Origin: Cryptomeria japonica
Taxonomy: Eukaryota > Streptophyta > Pinopsida > Cupressales > Cupressaceae
Reading direction: 5' to 3'
NCBI RefSeq assembly: GCF_030272615.1
Contig: NC_081406.1
Span: 266,710,192-266,774,191, forward strand
DNA length: 64,000 nucleotides
The translations under genes and the position numbers were made by a program. This document shows positions 47,401 through 56,860 of this stretch, in pieces (within the stretch, counting starts at the first letter, position 1; every line of letters starts with the position of its first letter). The notes below the pieces were generated by a model. It did not search any database. It had not been told where the DNA came from and saw only the letters and a list, made by a program, of their open reading frames with translations.

Positions 47401-48051
47401 AGCACATCTAGTTCTGAAAGTAATGAAAATCTCTCAGACCTTTCACTCGTGCTAGCATAGTGACCGTATCATTGTATTCTTCATTTAAATCACTCCTATG
47501 GAAGTATTTAGGCCATATTGAAGTGGTGGAAACCTTGGCTGAAGATAAGAAAACTGTATTAATCATTTTCTATCATTTCACTTCATTCTTCTCATAATAC
47601 TCTTGAGCACCATCTTTGGTTATGTCTGCTACTTCTTCCAATGGAGAACCCTTAAACACATTGTTAAAGAAAACATTGTCTAGTGTCATGACAATATTTT
47701 GATTTACATCCTTCAACTATCTTGTATTAGGATCAAAATGATCCACCAATGCAAGTACAAAATCTGGATCATGAGCTGCTACTAGGAAAGAAGCATACTT
47801 GTGCAACTCTGATTTGATTAAATTTGCCATATGTGAAGGGGATTTCTCAACTCGATCAATGAACTCTTGTATATCCACATGATCGATCTTTGTATCTCTT
47901 ATCTCTTTGACATTGAAGTCAACTGAGCTCTTTGGGGACATATTCAAGTATTTATCATACTTGTTCTTCAATTTTTCATAGATGGCTTGCTTGGTGAAGG
48001 CTCAAACTAACTTGAAGAAGGCTCTGATTTGCCTTGAGAAGGCTTAGGCAT
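44419..48051 (-). pseudogene. Element G minus-strand gene of unknown function, heavily broken
   Basis: A decayed coding region on the minus strand from ATG 48051 (MPKPSQGKSEPSSS) to TAA 44419. Several open pieces stand in order: KNKYDKYLNMSPKSSVDFNV and HVDIQEFIDRVEKSPSHMAN (about 47960-47717); YMTSYLVYATASMRQYPGLS (about 47290); NTMRRFKDHNSFDFHGMKNK and YWLDDVWVDYGNEEDVRIMD (about 46800-46690); a Ser/Thr/Val-rich stretch (about 45970-45630); APPKAKITKKPKNVSR (about 45490); and a C-terminal helical part (NDRVVDEWIALLKSGGSHIL, about 45110). Frameshifts and stops separate them. I do not recognise the protein and see no transposase motif. Its plan (helical N-terminus, low-complexity middle, coiled C-terminus) loosely recalls the extra ORF of element A. 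It may be the element's own protein or a captured gene. Confidence 0.55.
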
Positions 48052-48183
48052 TTACAAAGTACTGCATTCAATACTAATCATTAATATTTTGAAAATAATC
48101 AGTATCAGAAGGGAAAATTTCATCAATTGGAACAAGAATCCGGAGCCAAAAAGGACTTGGGAAAAAAATGGACAAAAATTTGT

Positions 48184-49289
48184 AGGTCCAACTTTAAAGT
48201 CCGATTTGCAATTAACAAAACCAAGATTCACACATCAAACTTTAAAGTTTGATGTGCAGGATAAACATCATAGATTTCATATCGGACTTCAAAGTCTGAT
48301 GTGCAAAAGGGGTAGAAAAACTTTGCAGGTTAGACTTTAAGTCTGACCTGCACTTCAACAAAGTGTAAGGTAATTATGCACATCAGATTTGAAAGTCCAA
48401 TCTGCATAATAGGGTAGATCATAATTCCACAGGTCGGACTTTAAAGTCTGACTTGCACTTAGAGAAAACACATGCCCTGCACATCAGACTTTAAAGTTTG
48501 ATGTGTAGCCAAGGGAAGAACAAATCTTCTTGACATGTCGGACTTTAAAATCTGACCTGACAACTAAGAGAACAACAAAGGATCGGCATATCGGACTTTA
48601 AAGTCCGATATGTCGATCAGGTAAAACTTCATAGGAGAAAAACTACTCCCGCATATCATACTTTAAAATCCAACATGTGAGAGTAGTTTTGATTGGGATA
48701 GAAGGAATAGTTCTAGGGTATTTAGATAAAAAATATGACATACCCTAAGACAAAACTAAACAAACAAAATAAAGACAAAACCCTAATTAACACGCACAAA
48801 CGTAAGCGCAAAGAAGAAGAAAAAACATAAAACGTGGAAGAAGAGGAAAGAAACCATGAAAATAACAAAACCTACCTCAAATATGCAGATCCGCAGAACG
48901 AAAAATCACCCAAAGGCATTATCATGAGAAAAATCCGCACAAGGCAAGAGGGCGCACGCACAAAGGAGAAAATGACCAACAAATGACTGGAAATGACTTA
49001 AAAATTAATTTAAACCCATTAAACCCTAATTAAAAGTTTCATTAAATGCAATTCCGCGTCGTGCAGGTCAGACTTGGAAGTCTGATCTGCAGCTAAAAAC
49101 ACCTAGAGGTCGGACTTTAAAGTCCAATCTGCAGCTAACTAACCTAACAAGACTGCAGGTCCGACTTTAAAGTCCGACCTGCAGTGAACTTAAAAAATGC
49201 AAACTTGCACATCGAACTTTAAAGTCCAATATGCAAGTGACTTAAAATATAAACACCCTTCAAGTCGGAGTTTAAAGTCTAGCTTGCAG
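48184..49289. repeat. Fifteen ~27-32-bp palindromes near the right end of element G
   Basis: Ten copies at 48184-48680 and five at 49063-49289, spaced about 45-60 bp. The core is GGACTTTAAAGTCC flanked by T/C and G/A-rich arms ending CAGGT...ACCTG. The copy at 49153-49184 (CTGCAGGTCCGACTTT then AAAGTCCGACCTGCAG) has only one mismatched pair. Likely binding sites for an element-encoded protein, as subterminal repeats are in other DNA transposons; that role is inference. Confidence 0.85.
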
Positions 49290-49537
49290 GTAAAACTTCA
49301 AAAAACTACTAACTTAAAAATGACAAAAACAAATGACAAAAGTAGATTTTGACTAACCGACGAAGGCTACTAACCTTTCTCGGAGGACGTGAGGTACATA
49401 ACAGACCAGTTTCGTAGGGCTTCCTTGCGATTTTGGCCATGCCGAAACCAAGTACAACAACACCATTTCAGCGCCACACGCGCGCCACGTGGTCTAGGTG
49501 TAATCCAGTCGGACATTACTCATAGTTGGCTCAAAGT

Positions 49538-49562
49538 GTGACACGGGTTCATGCATTTACCC
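49538..49562 (-). repeat. Element G right terminal inverted repeat
   Basis: Reverse complement reads GGGTAAATGCAT followed by GAACCCGTGTCAC, matching 39429-39453. Confidence 0.72.
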
Positions 49563-49563
49563 C

Positions 49564-50404
49564 GGTACCTTAGTATCCTATGAGATTTCAAAAATGGAGG
49601 AAGAGAAAAGAGAAATGAGAGAAGCAAAATTTAATTTTTCAAGATTTGATGACCTAGAATGCAGTAAAGACCTAGATGAAGTTGAAGAAAATTTTGTAAG
49701 AAGATTGCAATGAGGAACTGGGAAATATAAAGGTAAGTTACCTCCAAAATGTTTTTCTTGTGGTAGAATTGGACATTATGCTTCTAATTGCAAGAACAAA
49801 GAAGATTATAAGAGATTTGACAATGATGAGAAGAAGAACAAGTTTAGAAGATGAAATTTCAACATAAAAGAGAAGAATGGATTATGCTCTTTTGAAGAAC
49901 ATACATCTAAAGATGAAGTTGAAGATGACTCGAATGAAGAATCTTTGTTTTTAACAATTGACGATAAGGAGAGTGATTTGGAGAAACCAAAAGATGAGAA
50001 TATTATTAAGATTGCATTGCATGCTAAGAAAGAACTAGATACATGGATTATAGACTCTATATGTTCAAAGGTGACAAAGATGGGTTTATTATTCTAAAGA
50101 AATATGATGAAGGATTTGTGAAGTTTGTTGGAAAAGATGATGCAACTATTTGAGGTATTATAAGTGTTTCAATTGATGGTAAGAATAGGACTGACGATGT
50201 TTATTATGTTGAAGGTTTAAGACATAGTTTTATAAGTGCTAGCCAAATGTGTTAAAAAGGGTATGAAGTTTTGTTTAGCATTACTAAATATGTGATTCAA
50301 AAGGAGAAGACTAGTAAAAGAGTTGCAGAAGGAATTAGAACTGGTAGAAATGTTTACTATATTAAAGATAAAGAGCAAAATAAATGTTGTCTAGTGCAGA
50401 ATAT
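49564..50404 (+). pseudogene. gag: Element F gag second fragment, protease remnant
   Basis: LVSYEISKMEEEKREMREAK, VEENFVRRLQ then a stop, GTGKYKGKLPPKCFSCGRIG with a CX2CX4HX4C zinc knuckle (about 49747-49790), then an acidic linker and ELDTWIIDS, the start of a Copia protease whose Gly-Cys step is damaged. It continues SIDGKNRTDDVYYVEGLRHS and KYVIQKEKTSKRV (pre-integrase lead). The integrase zinc finger and DDE core never appear; the text runs straight to the pre-RT linker. Confidence 0.82.
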
Positions 50405-50872
50405 TGAGATTGTTCCTGTAGTTCTAGAGAAGACAAGTGATATATAAGAAGAAGAAGAGGAAGATTCAGTGAAAGTTCTTTCTAAGTATGTTCAAAAACA
50501 TCATTCAGAGAATCAGATAATTGGAGATAAAGAAAAATTTGTTCAGACAAGGAGGAAGATTGTAGAATCTCAAGATCAAGCTAATTACTATTTTCTATCA
50601 GTGATTGATCCCATTGAGACTTATGAAGAAGCAAGCAAAGATGGAAGTTTGGTAAAGGCAATGGAAGAAGAACTAAATAATATTCAAAAGAACAAGACTT
50701 GGGAGCTGGTACCTAGACCAGTGGACAAGAATGTAATTAGAACTAAGTGGGTGTTCAAAAATAAGTTGAATGAGAAAGGACATGCGATAAGGAATAAAGA
50801 AAGACTGGTATGTTCTCAAGTAGAAGATAGAGATTTTGAAGAAACTTTTCCTCCTATAGCAAGGATGGAAGC
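50405..50872 (+). pseudogene. pol: Element F reverse transcriptase, N-terminal part cut by element D
   Basis: A linker (HHSENQIIGDKEKFVQTRRK) leads into SLVKAMEEELNNIQKNKTWE, IRTKWVFKNKLNEKGHAIRN, and DFEETFPPIARMEAV, the start of a Copia RT. The frame is cut at 50872 where the TG of the element D LTR begins. The palm motif with DD lies beyond D, outside the window. Confidence 0.88.
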
Positions 50873-51973
50873 TGTAGACACTTAAAAATAATTATTTTAA
50901 TTATTTTTATTGCCTCACATAATTAATTAATTAATTATGTTAATTCAAATTCTCCTCAATATTAATTAAATATAATTAATATTATCATTATAGCATATGA
51001 TTGATTTATTTAATAAATCAATCCCTTTCTTTATTCTTCTGAAAAAACAAATCCTCACAAATCTTGCTCTTAGCTAATTAATTTCAATTAATTAGTTAAC
51101 CTACATGATTCCTACAAATCATCTTCTTAATTCATCATTAACCTAATAAATTCTTCTAGAAACTCCCTAAACTCACTTAACATTATTCTTCTAATTTTTT
51201 AATCCCTCCACTCATTCTCTCTCCTAGTCAAATTATCCTAATCCCACCTAACATTTCCTCTAATCCCCCTCTTAATGAATTGTTAATGGCTAATCAGCAT
51301 GATTAGCCACAAAGTCAACTCCTTGCTTTTAAATACTCTTTTCCTAGGTGAATGTAAGATTTTTGAAATCTTACATTCCTCCAGGCATTCCCTCTCCCAA
51401 GGAATTTTTAATTCTTTTTTATTCCTCCAATCCCCATGATATCCTTTTTTGGAGAATTTTTAATTCCTCCAATGCACCTTGTGGAGTGTGGAGATACAAA
51501 ATGCCTTTAAGGCATATTTCTTGGTCTCCACACCCTCTCTTGAACCTTGTGTGAGCTCACAAGTAAATCCAAGCTCTTCATCTCGAATCCATCCTAGCCA
51601 TCCGTTTTTCTCTCCTCTTCCTATAAATAAAGGGCTCCATCCCTTCATTCAAAACACCTCAAAATCCAGTAAGCCTATGCTGCCCTTTTGAGCCCAAGAA
51701 GTCATCTTGGTAGCTTCATCATTTTCATCCTTATCATCCTCCTGAAATCAATTTCATGTTGTGCACATCATTGGAGAGCCATCCACATCTAGCAATCAAA
51801 GGAGCACATCAAGTGGAGCATTATCAAGGGGCGCCTTCACTTCATCAAGCTCAATCTGAAGGAGAAGGTAAAATAGCAAGGTAAAATGATCTTTTCATGC
51901 TATTTTAGCATTTTGCAGGTTTATTTTGTAATGTTTTGATCATTTAACCTTCTAATCTATTTTCCCTTCCTCA
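50873..51973 (+). repeat. Element D first LTR
   Basis: 1101 bp, TGTAGACACTTAAAA...CTTCCTCA. It has the same length as 60287-61387 with scattered substitutions. A TATA box TATAAATA lies at 51622-51629. Confidence 0.9.
51622..51629 (+). promoter_or_regulatory. TATA box of the element D LTR
   Basis: TATAAATA in CTTCCTATAAATAAAGGGC, repeated at 61036-61043 in the second LTR. Confidence 0.65.
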
Positions 51974-51976
51974 TTT

Positions 51977-51995
51977 TGGCATGCCTGGTGGGACC
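51977..51995 (+). other. Primer-binding site of element D
   Basis: TGGCATGCCTGGTGGGACC three bases after the LTR end. The second copy (61391) reads TGGCACGCCCGGTGGGACC. I cannot name the tRNA with confidence. Confidence 0.65.
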
Positions 51996-52226
51996 CACAT
52001 CCCTAAGAACTAATATTTTTTTTTGAATTTTTTGTGAGTTGTGAGACGTAGGTTCCAGAATAGAAAAAAATTTATCTTTTTCGCAGGTTCCAGAATAGCG
52101 GCTCTACATTTCTACGCGACAGTTCCTTATTCTTTTACTTTTTTGTTTCTGTTTCTATTTCAGCATGATAGCTCTATTATCTATTCTGTTTATTTATAAT
52201 CTGTGTGAAAGTAAGAGAGTATGCTC

Positions 52227-53621
52227 TTGTCTATATAGACAATCAGAAATACAGACCTTTGACACTTTTCTATTCTGTTTAGCGCGACTATATGCTCTGA
52301 CCACAAGAAAGTGTGAAAATAGGAGAGTATGATTTTGTCTATCTAGATAATCAGAAATCCAGATTTTTGGCACTTTTCTATATGTTTAGTGCAACTGTCT
52401 ACTCTGTTAATATGTCTGAAATTTGTTAGGTGCTAACAGTAGTCTGCATTTTCTTTTCATTTCATGGTATCTGCTCTGTTTAATCATAATCTGTCTGACC
52501 ACAGGAAAGTGTGAAAGTAGGAGAATATGCTCTTGTCTATCTAGACAATCAGAAATCCAGACCTTTGGCATTTTTTTTTTATTCTGTTTAGTGAGGTCGT
52601 CTGCTCTATTAAATCTAGGGTTTATGTTTGTTTTGTTAAATCCAGGGTTTATGTCTACTCTATTAAATCTAGGGTTTTTGTTTGCTCTGCTAAATCTAGG
52701 GTTTCTATTTGCTCTGTTAAATCTAGAGTTTCTGTTTGCTCTACTAAATCTAGGGTTTCTGTTTGCTCTGCTAAATCTTGGGTTTTTGTTTGCTCTACTA
52801 AATCTAGGGTTTCTGTTTGCTCTGATAAATCTAGGATTTTAAAAAAAAAATTCTATTTTTTTCGCCATATCTTCTTTATCTTCACTCCATTTTCCTCCAA
52901 ACTTCACCAGATTCTCTGCATTGCCATTTTCCACATTTTCTTCCTTGGGGGCCTTATCCCAAAAATCCATTTTTTGAAGCTTAAATCTCATATTTCTCTA
53001 TTTTTAGGGTTTGCCATAACTTCTTCCCCTTTTATCCAATCACCTCCAAATTTTTCGCATATTATCCATCTCCAACTTTTGCTTCTTTGTCCCTCTTTGA
53101 CAAATTTTCTCATTCCTTCATCTCTCCTCCAAAATCCCCATTTTTTGCTCGCTTATCCCTTGGAAAGTGGCAAAAAACCTAGTCAAACCCAATTTACCCA
53201 TCAAAGTTTTCTTCAAATCCACATTTGTCATTAGTAAAAAAAAATTTATTTATGTTTTTCTACTTATTCCCAAAAAATCAAAAAAAAAAATATTTTGTCA
53301 TTTTGTTGTCTTTTGCAGGACGCTTGTTGAAGACTCCATTTTTCAAACTACTAATCAAATTGTCTTGTAGGACGCTTGTTGAAGACTCCATTTTTTTAAA
53401 AACTACTAATCAAGTTGTTTTGCAAGATGCTTGTTGAAGACTCCATTTTTCAAAACTACTAATCAAGTTGTTTTGCAGGTTGCCTAGCTGATTCAACCAA
53501 ATATTGTGCATTTATTTAAACTAGGCACCTAGATATTAATTAAAAAGGAATGAACCATTGTGTTATGTGTCTTTAAGAAAAGCGTAAAGGTAGGAAAGTA
53601 TGCTCTCGTCTTACTAGACGA
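52227..53621 (+). repeat. Four repeated hairpins in the element D leader
   Basis: TTGTCT-ATAT-AGACAA at 52227-52242, TTGTCT-ATCT-AGATAA at 52335-52350, TTGTCT-ATCT-AGACAA at 52533-52548 and TCGTCT-TACT-AGACGA at 53606-53621. Each lies in a longer unit AGTAGGAGAGTATGCTC...AATCAGAAATC. The fourth changes both sides of one pair (T-A to C-G), and the second has a G-T wobble. The second leader (from 61658) repeats the set. Confidence 0.8.
52606..52840 (+). repeat. 27-bp minisatellite in the element D leader (nine units)
   Basis: Unit GCTAAATCTAGGG followed by TTTCTGTTTGCTCT, nine copies. The second leader has seven (62037-62218). Confidence 0.9.
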
Positions 53622-54742
53622 TCAGAAATCTAGACCCTCCAACCTTTTCTTCTTTGATTGTGTGTTTACCTCTAGCGGGCCTACCCTCCCAACTTCCTCT
53701 TTGAGAAGGTAAGAGGGGAATGACCCAAGTGAGTACACCCGGACCTGGGGTTCCCAACTCACTATAATAAATAGGCCATTGACTATGAAAGGGTTAATGG
53801 TTGGGGCTATATGAGATTTCACTCTCACATTGGGTGCTTAGTAGGGTCCTAGAGATCTCAATCACGCTTGCGTGACTACTAAGTTTTTGGTGCTTCGTTG
53901 GGCTATAGGCCTCAATTGAGCTTGCGCAACTTCGAAGGGTAGCTCCTAATGGGAAGACTTACTAAACACCTTGTTCATAGTGGCCAAAAACCTTCTAGTC
54001 ATTGGTGCAGGAGGTCGGACTTCTGAAGCCGCCCATATTTTTACGGCCCTTAGTAGAGACACAAAGTTCGCCATTAGGAGTTTTCATGGGAATTGATGCT
54101 TGGCTAACCTGAGAAGTGAATGTCGTGGAGGGGAGCCAGTGGGGTCAAGCATCTAAGTGTCCACTCTGGGTAAGCGTAGCTGGGAAACCAATTGGGATTC
54201 AATGACTATTGTCCTTGCCAGCCTTAAGAATGTTGTATATGAGCATGAGTGTCTTTGAGATAATATGCATTTGATCATTGTGTTTGCTTTATTTGATACA
54301 TACTTGCCAAGAGAAAACTAAAAACACATCATTATCCCCAAAAACTTTGCAAAAACACTTGTCAAGACACAAACAATTGTCCAAGTCATTACCCACACCA
54401 AGTCCCAAAAAATTGCATCAAAGCTTTGTCCATCCCATATTTCATAAGCCTAAGAGAGAAGCTAAGAGTCTGTCCTCTCCATCAACATTTAAGTTTGTCC
54501 TTTGAAACACCAACTATCGTCCAAATCAGGGTGGTCATATCCCTTCATACAACTTGCCATTCAAATCGATCCTTCATGTTGATACCAAAGACAACCTAGT
54601 CATCAAATTTCTTCTAAACCATCACTACCATACCTCCTCCATCAATCATCCTCAAATTTTCTAAGTCCTTTCATCACAAATTTCTTAAGTCCTTTCATCA
54701 CAAATATCGTGTATGGTCGCAACTCGATCCCAAAAGAAAAAG

Positions 54743-55457
54743 ATGGCTGAACAACAATATGGCATGTCAGACATTGGTGTCCTATATGAAGATCCCATGC
54801 AAGATCATACATAAAGTGGGCAACCGAGCAATAAAGATCAAAGTCAAAATCCTGACATGGTTAGCCAAGATGAACTTTGTCCGGAAGTGCAAACTTTCCT
54901 AGCAGATTCTTACAACCAAGAGATGATGGAAAAGTTTATTACACACAATCCTAGTGCACTTCTGAAAGCTCTTCTTGAAAATGGAGCTCAACTTCTGCTT
55001 GAGTTTAACAAATCTTCTCTCACCCAACAACCACAAGGAGACCTCGCTCCCACACAAAGTGTTGCACCTACTATTCAAACTCAATCAATTGCAGCCCCAT
55101 CAATCATCCAAGCTCAATCAATGCCACCCGCGGTACCTCCCACTATGGTCTCCATCCCACCTTCTTCCTCCTTACCATCCATACCACTATCAAATCCAAT
55201 CTCATCTATTCTCCAACAAACTTCTATACCAGCTCCTTCTATTCAACCACATATTTCTATTCCACAAACTTCCCTTCCTCCCAACAATGTCGCAAATTTT
55301 ATCCAGGCCATATTCAATCCCATCACAACCATTTGTGGACCACAACCAACTATCAGTCAAACCCCAACGACATCAGTCATCACATCCCACGTTCCCACCT
55401 CCTCATCATATCAATATATTGGTGGTGGTGCACCTTCTTTGGCTCATCACAACACCA
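54743..55457 (+). pseudogene. gag: Element D gag, N-terminal part
   Basis: Starts at ATG 54743 (MAEQQYGMSDIGVLYEDPMQ). An in-frame TAA at 54812 probably replaces a Gln codon. The helical segment LCPEVQTFLADSYNQEMMEK is followed by a Gln/Ser/Pro-rich linker (QTQSIAAPSIIQAQSMPP) much like that of element B. It ends at PSLAHHNTMG, where the frame changes and RT sequence begins. The gag capsid domain, zinc finger, protease and RT N-terminus are absent. Confidence 0.8.
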
Positions 55458-55890
55458 TGGGAGACTTTATGTTATCGGGTCATGCCTTTTGGTCTCAAAA
55501 ATGCTGGAGCTACATATCAATGTGCAATGACAACAATTTTTCATGACCTCTTACACAAAATTATGGAGGACTATGTGGATGATCTGCTAGGCAAATCTAA
55601 GACAAGACAAGAACACATTCCCATTCTAAAGTAGATCTTTGAAAGATTAGAAAAATACAAACTACGGTTGAATCCAAAAAAGTGTGTGTTTGGAGTCACA
55701 TCGGGAAAACTATTATGATTCATTGTTTCCCGCAGAGGCATCAAGGTCGATCCTACAAAAGTAAAAGCTATCATGGAAATGCCTCCACCAAAAACTCTCA
55801 GACAACTGCGCAGTCTCCAAGGAAAACTCCAATCTATCAGGCATTTCATTTCACAACTAGTAGATAAGTGCCATCCATTTGCACACCTCC
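55458..55890 (+). pseudogene. pol: Element D reverse transcriptase, C-terminal part
   Basis: Enters in the middle of RT: TPWETLCYRVMPFGLKNAGA, then IMEDYVDDLLGKSKTRQEHI with both catalytic aspartates, YKLRLNPKKCVFGVTSGKLL, VDPTKVKAIMEMPPPKTLRQ, and RSLQGKLQSIRHFISQLVDK. Stops lie at 55632, 55716 (a GGA to TGA type change) and 55929, all in one frame. The fingers and the first RT motifs are lost in the deletion. Confidence 0.88.
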
Positions 55891-56420
55891 TGCTCAAAGA
55901 TACAAAATTCAAATGGGACTACTTATGCTAAAAGGCCTTTGAGAAACTAAAAGAATATCTAGTATCACCTTCGGTATTGATGCCTCTTCCTCTTGGAAAA
56001 CCCCTTATTTTGTATATATGCACTACTGCAGTGGCATTGGGGGCATTATTGGAACAAATAGATGATCAAGGGAAAGAACATGCCATTTACTACATCAGTC
56101 GTACACTGGTAGGGTATGAACTCAACTATACCCCCATTGAAAGAGCATGCTTGGCATTGGTGTTTAGAACACAAAAACTCTGACATTATATGTTAAACAA
56201 CAAAACAAAACTAATTGCTAAAATTGATCCACTTAAATATCTCTTGTCCAAAGCTACTCTCACTGGCAAAATGGCTAAATGGGTCATGCTCTTAAGTGAG
56301 TTTGACATTGAATATGTGGACAGAAAAGCAATCAAGGGACAGGTCATTGCAGATCAGTTGGCTGAAGCTCCACTTCCAAGTGACCATCCTCTTCTCATAG
56401 AATTACCAGATGAGTTCATT
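55891..56420 (+). pseudogene. pol: Element D Ty3-type RNase H, degenerate
   Basis: FKWDYLC-stop-KAFEKLKEYLVS, GKPLILYICTTAVALGALLE, EHAIYYISRTLVGYELNYTP and IERACLALVFRTQKL, then a connection with PLKYLLSKATLTGKMAKWVM and VIADQLAEAPLP. The first catalytic Asp is not present (YICTTAV), as is usual in Tat-type elements with a second RNase H. Confidence 0.85.
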
Positions 56421-56860
56421 ATGACTGTTACTACATCCTCCACATGGCAATTGTATTTTGATAGCTCCTACACTCAAAATGGATCAAGGGTAGGAATATT
56501 ATTGGTCACACCTCAAGGAGATGGCATCCCAAAATCATACAATATATCCTTTGCATGTACCAACAACATAGAAAAATACGAGGCCCTCATCACAGGTTTA
56601 CGCTTGGCTATCCACTGGAAAATAAAGGAATTACAAGTCTATGGCAATTCCTAGCTTGTCATAAAACAAGTCAATGATGAATACCAGACAAAAGATGATA
56701 AACTCCTTCCCTACCATACCAAGGTTGAAGATCTTAAACAACATTTCACGGCAATCAAGTTTGATCAAATCCCACGAACAAACAACAAGGCTGCAAATGC
56801 AATGGCCACCATTGGCTCCCTCCTTCAAATGCCAACACATAGTCAAAAGTGCGAGTTCTT
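56421..56860 (+). pseudogene. pol: Element D archaeal-type RNase H, between RT and integrase
   Basis: STWQLYFDSSYTQNGSRVGI, NNIEKYEALITGLRLAIHWK, LQVYGNS-stop-LVIKQVN, and a last helix NNKAANAMATIGSLL. The Asp in YFDSS and the Glu in KYEA remain. The third and fourth positions, Asp in active enzymes (GDS, ADA), are Asn here (GNS, ANA), each explicable by one G-to-A change. The position before INT is the usual Tat order, opposite to element A. Confidence 0.87.

Larger units (their letters stand above)
39429..49563. mobile_element. Element G: 10.1-kb terminal-inverted-repeat DNA transposon
   Basis: Ends in imperfect inverted repeats (19 of 25 positions) flanked by a probable 3-bp duplication, in the middle of the element F gag. 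Inside: a noncoding left arm, a 1.5-kb microsatellite, a decayed minus-strand gene and an array of palindromes close to the right end. A 3-bp duplication and repeats just inside the termini are features of CACTA (En/Spm) elements, but the TIR begins GGGTAAA rather than CACTA, and no transposase motif is recognised. Superfamily left open. Confidence 0.7.
51996..54742 (+). other. Element D leader, first copy
   Basis: About 2.7 kb of noncoding leader before gag. It contains four hairpin units of one type, a 27-bp minisatellite (52606-52840), three near-identical TTGTTGAAGACTCCATTTTT units at about 53325-53450, and a conserved block at 53680-54240. Long leaders are usual in Tat-type elements. Open stretches here (for example 52423-52842) come from the minisatellite and are not genes. 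Confidence 0.75.

Noticed and set aside
39429-49563. Element G as a typical CACTA or Mutator transposon
   Set aside because: TIRs do not start CACTA, the duplication looks like 3 bp rather than 9, and no transposase motif is seen; superfamily left open.
51348-51691. Short open frames on both strands, repeated at 60762-61105
   Set aside because: They lie inside both LTRs of element D, across the TATA box, so they are not genes.
52606-52840. Telomeric repeat
   Set aside because: Units are 27 bp with only one telomere-like heptamer each, so this is a minisatellite rather than interstitial telomere.
52423-52842. Open frame with LLNLGFLFA repeats (also 62022-62261)
   Set aside because: Produced by the 27-bp minisatellite in a noncoding leader; copies differ in unit number.
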